From the IMG/VR virus record IMGVR_UViG_3300009695_000010, positions 1-42,168 of that record: a stretch of DNA of 42,168 nucleotides. One strand, 5' to 3'. Source of the stretch: a virus. Within the stretch, counting starts at the first letter, position 1, and each line of letters begins with the position of its first letter. Positions 15,286 through 24,600 of this stretch are shown here, in pieces. Under the pieces are notes generated by a model. That model made no database searches, was not told where the DNA came from, and worked only from the letters and a program-made list of their open reading frames with translations. The position numbers and the translations under genes are program-made.

Positions 15286-15314
15286 TTGACAACTAAACAA
15301 TAATTTAGTATTAT
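15286..15314 (+). promoter_or_regulatory. Repeat-spacer promoter (TTGACA-17-TATTAT), replication block
   Basis: TTGACA at 15286-15291, spacer ACTAAACAATAATTTAG containing an exact dispersed repeat (15290-15305), and TATTAT at 15309-15314. It has a leader of about 130 nt and would drive the ssDNA-binding candidate and ATPase genes. Confidence 0.75.
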
Positions 15315-15349
15315 ATAGGTAAGGGTTTATTTTGTAAGGGAGGGATTGC

Positions 15350-15394
15350 ATGGTAATGGTAAGAGGATCACCTGGAGGGTTGAAGTACAATTAG
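15350..15394 (+). CDS. Possible leader peptide, 14 aa
   Basis: ATG at 15350 follows AAGGGAGGGATTGC and encodes MVMVRGSPGGLKYN before a stop. It lies in the leader of the replication promoter. Whether it is translated is unknown. I see no other feature in the rest of the leader (15395-15453). Confidence 0.25.
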   Translation: MVMVRGSPGGLKYN

Positions 15395-15453
15395 ATAATA
15401 CTTGATGAATTAAAATATAGGGTAGCAACCTCATAGCTGAAGGAGTAAAGGAT

Positions 15454-16674
15454 ATGAATAATACATTCGAAGTTACAGGATTAATTACGATGGGGAAAGA
15501 GTCAGAAAAATTTAAACCTTATTCAACTACAACATCTGTAAAAGGATGGACTACAGAAGTATTTCAACCTACTTTAGTAGCTGGATGCAATCGACACTTC
15601 ACAAGAATAAAAGGATTCCATAAAGCAGATGGCACTGGAAAAGTATTTACACTCTCTAAAGGTGAGTTTGATGAAAAGACAAAAGAAAAAGTTAAAGGAA
15701 CAAAATTACAAATTACATGGGCAGATAGAAACTTGCCTGAAGTAGTAGAGCAAGTTGCAGAATTTAAGAAATTTGTAGTTGATCTTGAGGAACCAAATAG
15801 AAGATATCTACTAGAAAAAGCTTTAGAGAAAGTTAAAGATGGAACTATAACAGAAGAAGAACTTATATCAGCAGATGCCCAGGATGCAGAAGATGTTGAA
15901 AAAGAATTAATAGCAAGTAAGAAAAAAAGAAAAGAGTTTATCCATGAGGCAGATTTTATAAATCTTGTTAAGCAAATAATAGAGTCTGGTAAATATTCTC
16001 AGAGATTATTCAAGACGATGGGAGAACTTCAATTCACAGAGTATCAAGGTAAGTTCAGAGAGAATATGGTTCCTTCAAGAATATATCTAGCAGAAGAAGA
16101 CGCAGTTCCAAGCTCTATAGGAAATATAACAATATTCTTCAAAGAAGATGCTGTAGTAGATGCCAAAGATGGATACTTAATCAATGGATTTGTAAGAAAC
16201 TATGATAATGACAGAAAAGAAGAAATAGGAGCTCCTATAGAATTATGGTTAGATACAACTAATGATGATACAGATATTAAGAGAGAGAAATTACATAAAC
16301 TCTTAGTAAGTCAATTTACAGTTAATGATGAAAGCTATAAAGAAATAGGATGTAGAGTTCATATATTAGATGGTTCTCAGAAAGTGGATATTACTGAAGA
16401 TATGCTAAATGATTTTCAGAAAGAAATGATTGAACTTGGAGTTATGACATTTGATGATGTTAGAGCAGAATTAGGTGGAGATTTATATGGAGATAAAGTT
16501 AAGAAAATGGTCGTCGATACAGTCTCTAAGGGATATTCAAAAGGTAGAAAAGATACTCTATATAAAGATTCTGATTTCATTGTAAAAGCTATTGAATTAA
16601 AAGAAGATCCTAAGCCAGCAGAAAAGAAAGATGATGAAGATGGTTCCGGAGATATATTTGAAGGTCTATATTAA
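15454..16674 (+). CDS. Candidate ssDNA-binding replication protein, 406 aa
   Basis: The N-terminal part (MNNTFEVTGLITMGKESEKF) and the segment around GNITIFFKEDAVVDAKDGYL look like OB-fold strand groups. A charged helical region (about 115-165) separates them. The C-terminus is a long acidic tail ending GSGDIFEGLY, similar in style to the acidic tails of SSB proteins that recruit replication partners. The gene starts the replication block, directly upstream of the RecA-like ATPase, which is where phage SSBs often sit. No definite family match by eye, so the call is an inference from fold hints and context. Confidence 0.5.
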   Translation: MNNTFEVTGLITMGKESEKFKPYSTTTSVKGWTTEVFQPTLVAGCNRHFTRIKGFHKADGTGKVFTLSKGEFDEKTKEKVKGTKLQITWADRNLPEVVEQVAEFKKFVVDLEEPNRRYLLEKALEKVKDGTITEEELISADAQDAEDVEKELIASKKKRKEFIHEADFINLVKQIIESGKYSQRLFKTMGELQFTEYQGKFRENMVPSRIYLAEEDAVPSSIGNITIFFKEDAVVDAKDGYLINGFVRNYDNDRKEEIGAPIELWLDTTNDDTDIKREKLHKLLVSQFTVNDESYKEIGCRVHILDGSQKVDITEDMLNDFQKEMIELGVMTFDDVRAELGGDLYGDKVKKMVVDTVSKGYSKGRKDTLYKDSDFIVKAIELKEDPKPAEKKDDEDGSGDIFEGLY

Positions 16675-16694
16675 AAAAATTATAAACTAAACGA

Positions 16695-16710
16695 CAATTA
16701 AATAATAATT
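16695..16710 (+). repeat. 16-bp dispersed repeat, exact copy
   Basis: CAATTAAATAATAATT lies in the gap between the ssDNA-binding candidate and the ATPase gene, preceded by ACGA and not by a full -35 box. Confidence 0.8.
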
Positions 16711-16730
16711 ATGAAAGAAGGTATTTATTA

Positions 16731-17894
16731 ATGGCAGAAAGAAGAAAAATAGGTTCAGTAACTAAGGTGGCTACAGATTTTGCAGATTATAGTTATATGC
16801 TTAACGGTACAGCAGGTATAGGTAAAACTACCACAGCAGTAGAGATAGGGCAAAAATTATATGGAGGAGATGGTGTTCTTCTCCTTACCATAGGAGAGGA
16901 GCCTAAACCTGAACATATGGGAAATGTATTAAATGAAGTTGCTAAGGATTGGGCAGATTTCGCTGAAATACTCAAACTACTTATTAAGTATAAGAAAGAA
17001 GATTATCCAAACTTAAGAATGGTGGCATTTGATACTACAAACGAGATATTCAGATTAGCTGAAGCTTTCATTGTAGATAAATATAACAATGCTAATCCTA
17101 CTAAAAAAGTGGGAAGTATAAAAGGAGCATATGGTGGATTTCAAGCTGGAGAAAATATGGTAGTTGATTTAGTTGTAAGAGCTGTGTTCCCTCTAAGAAA
17201 TGTTGGAATTTGTCCTTTCTTTATTGGACACACAAAGAAAAAGAGCATTAAGGATATTCAAACAGATATAGAATATGAGGTAACAACATCAGATTTAGAC
17301 TCTAAATACTATAATGCAATTAAAGATAGAGTATCTATTGTTGGATGTGCTTATGTTGAAAGGGTAATGAATGATGTAAAAACTGTAGAAGATGCTTTCT
17401 CCAAGAAAAACAAGCAAGTGGGTAGGATTGAAAGTGAAAAGAGAGTAATTGCTTTTAGAGATGAAGAACATTCAATAGATAATAAATCTCATCTTAAATT
17501 TATTGAAGCAAAAGTAGATTTTACCTCTGACGATATTATAAAAGGAATTGAAGTTGCAATAGAAAAACAAGTAGCATTCTACAAAAATCCAGTAGATAAA
17601 ATAGAAACTCCTAAAAAGGAATCTGTAGCTACTAAGGAACCTATTGTTGAAACAACTACAAATGATTTAATAGGATCAGAGGCTGAAATACCAACAAAGG
17701 ATATGACCGTAGATTCTGCTAAAAACAAAGAATTACTAAAAGAAATAACAGTAATATTAAAAGCTTTGGGAGCTAAAAAAGATCAATCTAAAATGCCAGG
17801 AGTAAAAGATATATTTACAGAATATGGAGCAAGTAAATTAGATCCTGCTGCACCAACAGAGATGTTTGTAAAAGTATTGGAATATATTCAATAA
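16731..17894 (+). CDS. RecA/Sak4-like P-loop ATPase
   Basis: The 387-residue protein has Walker A NGTAGIGKTTT (Gly26-Thr35) and Walker B LRMVAFDTT (Asp101). The overall layout (P-loop close to the N-terminus, a conserved PFFIGHTKKK segment, a compact core of about 260 residues) fits the phage AAA_24/Sak4 recombinase ATPases. The C-terminal 110 residues are an acidic linker followed by a small helical domain. Such proteins work with a phage SSB in single-strand annealing and recombination, matching its position directly after the SSB candidate. Confidence 0.75.
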   Translation: MAERRKIGSVTKVATDFADYSYMLNGTAGIGKTTTAVEIGQKLYGGDGVLLLTIGEEPKPEHMGNVLNEVAKDWADFAEILKLLIKYKKEDYPNLRMVAFDTTNEIFRLAEAFIVDKYNNANPTKKVGSIKGAYGGFQAGENMVVDLVVRAVFPLRNVGICPFFIGHTKKKSIKDIQTDIEYEVTTSDLDSKYYNAIKDRVSIVGCAYVERVMNDVKTVEDAFSKKNKQVGRIESEKRVIAFRDEEHSIDNKSHLKFIEAKVDFTSDDIIKGIEVAIEKQVAFYKNPVDKIETPKKESVATKEPIVETTTNDLIGSEAEIPTKDMTVDSAKNKELLKEITVILKALGAKKDQSKMPGVKDIFTEYGASKLDPAAPTEMFVKVLEYIQ

Positions 17895-17900
17895 TTGAAT

Positions 17901-17930
17901 AGGGGATTAATTTCCCCTTTATTTATTTAA
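17901..17930 (+). terminator. Rho-independent terminator after ATPase gene
   Basis: AGGGGA (17901-17906) pairs with TCCCCT (17913-17918) across a 6-nt loop, followed by TTATTTATTT. It would end the SSB-ATPase transcript; no new promoter is seen before 17945, so partial read-through is expected. Confidence 0.75.
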
Positions 17931-17944
17931 AAAGAGGTGAGTAA

Positions 17945-18421
17945 ATGTTAGTAATTTGTAGAGCATGTAAGAAAAAGAATGATAGAGATATTTCCTATAA
18001 GGTAATTATTAACGGTAAAAATCATTATTACTGTAATGAAAAAGAATATTTAGATGAAATTGTAGCAAGAAAAGCAAAACTAGAAGTATTTGAATTATGT
18101 ACAGAAATATTAGGAAGTACGACAAATACAATTTTATTTAAAGAAATAACTGAAATAGCCAATATTCATACATATGTAAAAATACTGGGATATCTTACGG
18201 ATAATATTGAAAAAATAAATGGATTTATGTCAAAATCTTTTAGTTCAGAATACGGAAAGATAAAATATTTCACAACTATTTTAAAAAATAATATTGGAGA
18301 TTATGTAGTTGAGACAAAAATAGAAAGATTCATAGAAGCAGAAACAACTGAAGTTAATTATAAAAGGAGAGATAGAAAGAAAAGTTTAAGCCAATATATA
18401 GACGAATATGAGGGGGAATAA
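17945..18421 (+). CDS. Zinc-containing protein upstream of helicase, 158 aa
   Basis: The N-terminus has C-x2-C (ICRACKKKN) and a later HYYCNEKEY, a small zinc site, followed by a helical domain and a basic tail (YKRRDRKKSLSQ). It lies 2 bp before the helicase gene in the replication block, so it may be an accessory such as a helicase loader. That is inference; no loader motif is visible. Confidence 0.5.
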   Translation: MLVICRACKKKNDRDISYKVIINGKNHYYCNEKEYLDEIVARKAKLEVFELCTEILGSTTNTILFKEITEIANIHTYVKILGYLTDNIEKINGFMSKSFSSEYGKIKYFTTILKNNIGDYVVETKIERFIEAETTEVNYKRRDRKKSLSQYIDEYEGE

Positions 18422-18423
18422 AT

Positions 18424-19983
18424 TTGAGTGATATTTTTATTACAGGAGTTGAAGAAAGGTATCCAAAGGAGTTATTAGAGAATAGAGCAATGCATGAGGG
18501 TAATTGTATAGCAATCATTTTTAAGGATATTTTAACACTTGATGAAATAAGTTTAAAATCTACTGACTTCATTACTCAGGATGGCAAGTTTTACTTTGAA
18601 ATAGCCAGTAATGTCCGTAAGAAAGGGTTTAACGTTATAGACGATGTTACAATCTTCTCAGAATGTGGAGATGTAATTACTAATGGATATGAAAAAAGAG
18701 GTGGGTGGCAGTCTATTCAGGATATTGTAGATGTTGTGAATGACAAGAATGCTGAGAGCTATTTAGATACTCTAGATAGAGAAAATGTAATGTTAAAATT
18801 ACATGATCTAGGAATGAATTTATTAAAACCTATTCAAGATAGTGGAAAAGAAATAATTCCTTATAAGTTGTTTAGAAAAATGGATAGTGAGAGTGTCGTG
18901 GAATGGTACGAAAGTAAAATCAATGAATTTTCTACAAGCAATAGCACTAAGGTTATTGAAGAAGGTAATTTAGAGATAACAGACGAATACTTAGAGGGGT
19001 TGCAACAAGGACTAGAAAGTGGTGTCCCATTCGATATCTGTGGAAAAGACATTAATGGAGAAGACATTAAATGTTTCCCTTATATGAGCAATGAAATAGG
19101 TGGATTAATGGATGAAACATTAAATATGTTATCAGGATTCAGTTCAAGTGGTAAAACCACAGCATGGACTACAATCATGATGGGATTGCAATATAGAGGA
19201 AGGAAAATAATAATTATATCAAATGAACAAAAATCAAGCGTATTTAAAATGCAATTTCTGACATGGCTACTTTCAAAGTATTTTAAGTATTTTAAAGTAA
19301 CAAAGAAAAAAATAAAGAATAAGAGTGAACTAACTCAAGAAGATAAAATTATGATTAAAAAGGCTCAAATACTATGGAATGAGAAATATCAAAGTAGTTT
19401 TAAATTTGTTAGAATTACTGACGCAGATATGTCAGTAGTAAAAAAGAAGGTAAGAAAATATGCGCTTAATGATGGATTTGATACATTCTTGTACGATACT
19501 TTTAAAGTTGAATTAGATGGTGGAAATGGTGATAATAATCATTTAAAATTAATAAAAGATTCAAGAACTTTAGATATTTTATGTAAGAAGTATAAATTAC
19601 TTGGTCTTGCAAGTATGCAGTTAGCTGAAGGAATGGTAGGAACATTATTTTTAAATGCTGGAGTATTATCTCAAAGCAAACAAGTAAAGGAAATATTAGA
19701 AAGTCTAACTATGATGAGGCCTACGTTCCTAGAAGAATTAGACTCCACGAATAAAAAGTTTTATTGTAAACCATTCAGAAGAAAACAAATTAATGGGAAA
19801 TGGATTCAAGAAGATTATACTCCAGATCCGACAGGAGTATATAGGACTATATTCTTTGAGAAAACAAGAAATGGAGTAAGTTCTAATGATACCGGAGTTT
19901 GTATGTTATGGAAGTTCAATGGGAATAATGGAACCTTTGTAGAGTCTGCATATTGCATGCCCAAGCATGGGCGAATAGGTTAA
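18424..19983 (+). CDS. DnaB-type replicative helicase
   Basis: The 519-residue protein starts at TTG 18424 after GAGGGGGAA. The N-terminal region (about 1-170) is helical, like DnaB N-domains. The RecA-like core starts near 205, with Walker A LSGFSSSGKTTAWTT (Gly238-Thr246) and a later NEQKSSVFKMQFLTWLLS segment. DTFLYDTFKVE fits the Walker B strand. As a hexameric 5'-3' helicase it would unwind the phage origin together with the primase and polymerase encoded downstream. The end is followed by a homing endonuclease gene. Confidence 0.85.
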   Translation: MSDIFITGVEERYPKELLENRAMHEGNCIAIIFKDILTLDEISLKSTDFITQDGKFYFEIASNVRKKGFNVIDDVTIFSECGDVITNGYEKRGGWQSIQDIVDVVNDKNAESYLDTLDRENVMLKLHDLGMNLLKPIQDSGKEIIPYKLFRKMDSESVVEWYESKINEFSTSNSTKVIEEGNLEITDEYLEGLQQGLESGVPFDICGKDINGEDIKCFPYMSNEIGGLMDETLNMLSGFSSSGKTTAWTTIMMGLQYRGRKIIIISNEQKSSVFKMQFLTWLLSKYFKYFKVTKKKIKNKSELTQEDKIMIKKAQILWNEKYQSSFKFVRITDADMSVVKKKVRKYALNDGFDTFLYDTFKVELDGGNGDNNHLKLIKDSRTLDILCKKYKLLGLASMQLAEGMVGTLFLNAGVLSQSKQVKEILESLTMMRPTFLEELDSTNKKFYCKPFRRKQINGKWIQEDYTPDPTGVYRTIFFEKTRNGVSSNDTGVCMLWKFNGNNGTFVESAYCMPKHGRIG

Positions 19984-19997
19984 AGAAAGGAGAATAT

Positions 19998-20555
19998 ATG
20001 AGTAAAAAACTTAATGAATATAATTTAAGTGGTGAATATGGGATAGGATATACCTCAAAAGGAACTGAATTTTATTTTGATATAGAAGATTATAATAAAA
20101 TTAAAAATTTTACGTGGTATATTGGCAAAGATGGGTACGTAGTTGAAAAATATAAAAAGATAATGACTAGAATGCATAGATTAGTTATGAAACTAAATAA
20201 AGATAATCCTATTAAGGTGGATCATATTGATAGAAAACGAAATGATAACAGAAAAATGAATCTAAGATTTGCAACATCTAGTAAAAATGGCATGAATAAA
20301 GGATTACAAAGTAACAATAGCACTGGATTTGTTGGAGTTTCATGGGATAAAAAGAATAATAAGTGGTATACTGCAATTAAAATAAATCAAAAAGTTGTTT
20401 TCATAGGAAGATTTAGTGATATAGATATTGCTATAACAGAAAGACTTAAAGCAGAAATAAAATACTTTGGAAAAGAATTTGCACCACAAAGAAATTTATT
20501 TGAAGAATATGGAATTGCTCAAGAGAAACAATTAAACAATAATTTAGTTTGCTAA
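19998..20555 (+). CDS. HNH homing endonuclease with AP2 domain
   Basis: ATG at 19998 follows AAAGGAG; upstream in-frame codons overlap the helicase end and are unlikely. The 185-residue protein starts NEYNLSGEYGIGYTSKGTEF. The HNH box is MHRLVMKL ... VDHIDRKRNDNRKMNLR, followed by a C-terminal AP2-type DNA-binding segment (STGFVGVSWDKKNNKWY). It inserts between helicase and primase genes, a typical location for freestanding homing endonucleases. The C-terminal QLNNN is encoded by an exact copy of the dispersed repeat. It is the same family as 30814. Confidence 0.9.
   Translation: MSKKLNEYNLSGEYGIGYTSKGTEFYFDIEDYNKIKNFTWYIGKDGYVVEKYKKIMTRMHRLVMKLNKDNPIKVDHIDRKRNDNRKMNLRFATSSKNGMNKGLQSNNSTGFVGVSWDKKNNKWYTAIKINQKVVFIGRFSDIDIAITERLKAEIKYFGKEFAPQRNLFEEYGIAQEKQLNNNLVC
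20529..20544 (+). repeat. 16-bp dispersed repeat inside HNH gene 3' end
   Basis: CAATTAAACAATAATT encodes Gln-Leu-Asn-Asn-Asn of the HNH protein. This is the only one of the three frames of the repeat without a stop codon. Confidence 0.8.
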
Positions 20556-20582
20556 TAATCTCAAAAAGTTAGGTGAATATAA

Positions 20583-21602
20583 ATGAAAGAAATTAAGGAA
20601 CTTTTATTATCTAATCCAGAACATATAGAAAATATACTCGTAACTCTTGGGTTTTATAAAGTTCATAAATATAAACAAGAAATCATGTGCTGCAACTCAG
20701 AAAAAGGAACAGGAGCTTCTATCCATATTAAACTTAATGATAGCATATCATGTAAGGACTATAAATATGGTGAGAAAGGTGATATATTCTCATTTCTTAT
20801 GAAGAAAAGGCAAATAGAATTGGTAGATGTTCTAAATATAATTAAACAAGAACTTGGAATAGATTCTTTTACTTTCTCAGAAAAGCCAACAAATAATGTA
20901 TTTGGAGGAGCCTACCGTAAGATAAAGAGAAATTCTCCGGATGAAAATAAAGATATAATTCTTCCGGAAGATACTTTAATTCCTTATTCTAATAAACTTA
21001 ATATGAGATTTCTAAGAGATGGCATAAGCTTTGAGACACAAAGGAAATTTCAGATAGGGTTAGATCCATTTACACAGAGAATAACAATTCCTTGGAGAAA
21101 TTTACAAGGAGAATTAATAGGAATTATGGGTAGGTATGCAGGTAATGAGGAAGAAATACCTAGGTGGATGCCAGTAATACCTTTTCCTAAATTAAATGCT
21201 TTGTATGGATATTCAAGTAATTATAAATACCTTGTAGATTGTGATGTTTTATATCTCGGAGAAAGTGAAAAATTCGTACTTTTTTTGGACTCGGTAGGTA
21301 TAAATACTTGTTTAGCAATAGGAAGAAGTGAAATATCTTCAGGACAAATTAAAAGAATAATATCTCTTAATCCTAAAGAAATAATATACTGCATGGATGA
21401 AGGACTTCCAGAGGAAATAAATATTAAGAACGTTAAGTTAACGCAACAGTTTTTGAAGTATCATAATATAAAAATAGGATACGTCTATGATGAAAATAAT
21501 GAACTATTGCCAAAGGACTCAAAGGCATCACCTACAGATTTTAATAAAGATATATTCTTGAGATTAGTTACAGAAAAAGTTAAGGAGGTGTTAGTATCTT
21601 AG
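20583..21602 (+). CDS. DnaG-type primase
   Basis: The 339-residue protein contains a zinc-domain-like N-terminus with poor Cys conservation (KQEIMCCNSEKGTG ... GDIFSFLMK, a helix found after CHC2 domains). A central DnaG catalytic part follows (RFLRDGISFETQRKFQIGLD, ITIPWRNLQGELIGIMGRY). A TOPRIM-like core has LYLGESEKF (Glu227) and IIYCMDEG (Asp272). It is short, lacking the C-terminal helicase-binding domain of full-length DnaG. It lies between helicase and polymerase and overlaps the proposed start of the polymerase. Confidence 0.85.
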   Translation: MKEIKELLLSNPEHIENILVTLGFYKVHKYKQEIMCCNSEKGTGASIHIKLNDSISCKDYKYGEKGDIFSFLMKKRQIELVDVLNIIKQELGIDSFTFSEKPTNNVFGGAYRKIKRNSPDENKDIILPEDTLIPYSNKLNMRFLRDGISFETQRKFQIGLDPFTQRITIPWRNLQGELIGIMGRYAGNEEEIPRWMPVIPFPKLNALYGYSSNYKYLVDCDVLYLGESEKFVLFLDSVGINTCLAIGRSEISSGQIKRIISLNPKEIIYCMDEGLPEEINIKNVKLTQQFLKYHNIKIGYVYDENNELLPKDSKASPTDFNKDIFLRLVTEKVKEVLVS

Positions 21603-24600
21603 ATTTAATAAATAGAATAATGCCAACATTGAAATTTAAGTTTCCATATACAGCAGAAGAATACTTAGAAAATTTATTTGTGGAAAATTATCACAAACAT
21701 ACAGATTATAGTAATGTTTTTTCACCGGATAGTGCGGAGTCTATTGAAAACTATGCGAAAAATACAGTCTTGTATTCAGGAAAGTGCCTTTTTAGTGGTG
21801 AGCATGGTAGTCAAGGCAATGTATTTCTTACATATAAGGTGGCTCAAGAGAATGGTTTGAAATACAGACATTCGACAGAGGCATATTGGGTAAAAGATAG
21901 AGTAAAAGAATATCCTGAAATTGATAAGGAAACAGGAAAATACAAAGTAGATGCAAAAACAGGAGAGATTAAAACTCATAAAGACAGAGCTAATTGTCAT
22001 ATCGTCTTAGTTGCAAGGAATCAGGAAGGACAAGAAGATATAAATTTTGCTTTATCCCTTGCAAATGAGGAAGGATATTATTATAAACCTAGATTAGATT
22101 TAGAATTACTTTTAAATATTCCTAAAAATAATATTTATGTATCGAGTGCGTGTATTGCAGGTTGGAAATATGAAGATGCTGAAGAAATGTGGCTAAAGAT
22201 TCATAAACACTTTGGAGGTAATTTCTTCTTGGAGGTACAAACTCATAATACTCTTCCTCAGAAGGAATTAAATCAGAAAATATCAAGAATAGCAAAAGAA
22301 AATAATATTCAATTGATATGTGGTTTAGATAGTCACTTTACCAATCAAGAAAATAGTATTAAAAGAGATCAAATTCTTAAATATAAGGGTGTAACTTATG
22401 CAGAAGAAGAAGGTTGGTATCTTGATTATCCTAATGGAAAAGAGATATTTAAAAGGTTTAAGGAACAAGGAATTTTAAATAATACAGAAATTCTAACAGC
22501 TATGATGAACACGAATGTTTTTATTAATGAATGTGAAGAAACTTCTTTTGATAAGAGCTTTAAAATACCTTGTATATATCCAGGAACCACCTATGCAGAA
22601 AGAGCAATAATATTCAAAAAGATAATAAATGAGAGATATAAGCTTGAAAAACTTAAAACTCCTGAAAAAGTAAAAGGAATTATATATGAAGTTGAACAAA
22701 TTGTAGATAGTGGAGTTGTAGATTATTTCTTATTGAATGATAAAATTATTCAGAAAGCAGTAAATGATTATGAAGGGATATTAACTACTACATCCAGAGG
22801 AAGTTCTGCTTCATTTATAGTCAATAAACTCTTAGGATTTACTACAATTGATAGATTTAATTCAGAAATACCTATATATCCAGAAAGATTTTTAACAAAA
22901 GAAAGAGTTATGAGTGGACAAATGCCAGATATAGATATGAATATCGCAAAACAGGAACCATTTATTCAAGCTACCAGAGATTTACTTGGTGAACATAGTT
23001 GTTATCCTTTGGTTTCTATAGAAAAGCTCAAGAAGAAAGCAGCATGGCAACTATATGCTGGAGCAAATGACGTAGCTCCTGAAGATGCAAATGAAATATC
23101 TAAGTTTATATCAAAATATGATGAGAAAATGAAATATGCAGAAGAAATAGATAGAGAATTTATTCTAGTAGAAGATTTCATTCCAGAAGAGTATATGTCT
23201 TTATATGAACAGAGTTTAGAATATCAAGGAATTACTATTAATGCTAAAGCTCATCCTTGTGGATATTTATTGCTCGAAGGTGACATCCGCCGTAAGGTAG
23301 GATTAATAAGGACTACATCTGAAACAACAGGTAAGTTTGTATTATGTGCTAATATTGATGGAGCTTATCTTGACGAATTTGGATATGTAAAAAATGATTT
23401 TCTTATAGTAGACAGTGTTCATTTGGTTTATGAATTATTTAAAAGTATTGGCAGAGAAGTTCCTAGCTTTGACGAACTTAGAGAAATGATAAAAGGAGAT
23501 AAACCTACTTGGGATATTTATGCAAATGGAATAACTTGTTGTATAAATCAATGCGAAAAAGAATCTACAACTAAGAAAGTAATGCAATATAAACCACAAA
23601 ATTTAGCGGAGAGCTCAGCACTAATTGCCGGAATTCGTCCAGGTTTCAAATCTCTTCTTGGAAATTTCCTAGCGAGAGAACCTTATTCTACTGGAGAACC
23701 AGTAATAGATACTCTTTTAGAAGATACCTTTCATCAAATGCTGTATCAAGAAAATTTAATGAAGATACTTGCGTTCTTAGGAGTTCCTATGACAGACGCA
23801 TATAGTGTAATAAAAGCTATAAGTAAAAAGAAACTAAAAGGAGAAAAGCTTGAAAAATTAGAGAATACACTAAAAGAAAATTGGTTGAAAATTATAGGTA
23901 ATTTAGACAACTTTGAAAAGGTTTGGCAAGTATTTAATGATTCTGCCCGATATTCATTTAATGCACCCCATGCTTTGTCAATGGGAGGAGATAGTGCTTA
24001 TGAAGCTTGGTTTAAGGCTCATCATACAGCAAAATTCTATGAAGTATCAATTAATCACTATCAGGCTAAGAACAAGAAAGATAAGATAGATGCTCTTATC
24101 AAAGAATCTATGATTCACTTTGGATATAGATTAGGAGATTATGAATTTGAAAAAGATAATAGAAAAGTAAATGTGGATGAGGAAAACAAAATAATATATC
24201 CTAATTTATCTAGTATAAAAGGATTTGGAGAAGGGGTTTCTACTAAGCTATATGAAATGGGATTATCTAATTACACTGATTTTACTGTATTCCTAGATGA
24301 TTTAAAAGGTGGAAAGATAAATCGTACAGTAGTAAGCAAACTTATTAAACTAAACTACTTCAAGAAGTTTGGAGGAATAAATTATCTTTTAGAAGTTATG
24401 AATTGGTATGATACTTTAAAAGATACTAAGGAAATATTTAAAACAAAAGTAGTAGAATTAGGACTATCTTTAGAAGATGTATTGACATACGGAAATGAAA
24501 CTGCTAAAAAGGTAACGAAATTAAGAACCGATGATTTGCTTAAGGATATTATATCTAAAGTAAAAGATACTCCTTTAACTCTTCAAGAAACTATTAAAAA

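Noticed and set aside
17945-18421. Calling this gene a helicase loader
   Set aside because: Position fits, but there is no P-loop or other loader motif; only a small zinc site is visible.
19953-20582. Group I intron carrying the HNH gene between helicase and primase
   Set aside because: Helicase and primase are separate complete genes with their own stop, RBS and start; no intron core is visible, so a freestanding HNH gene is simpler.
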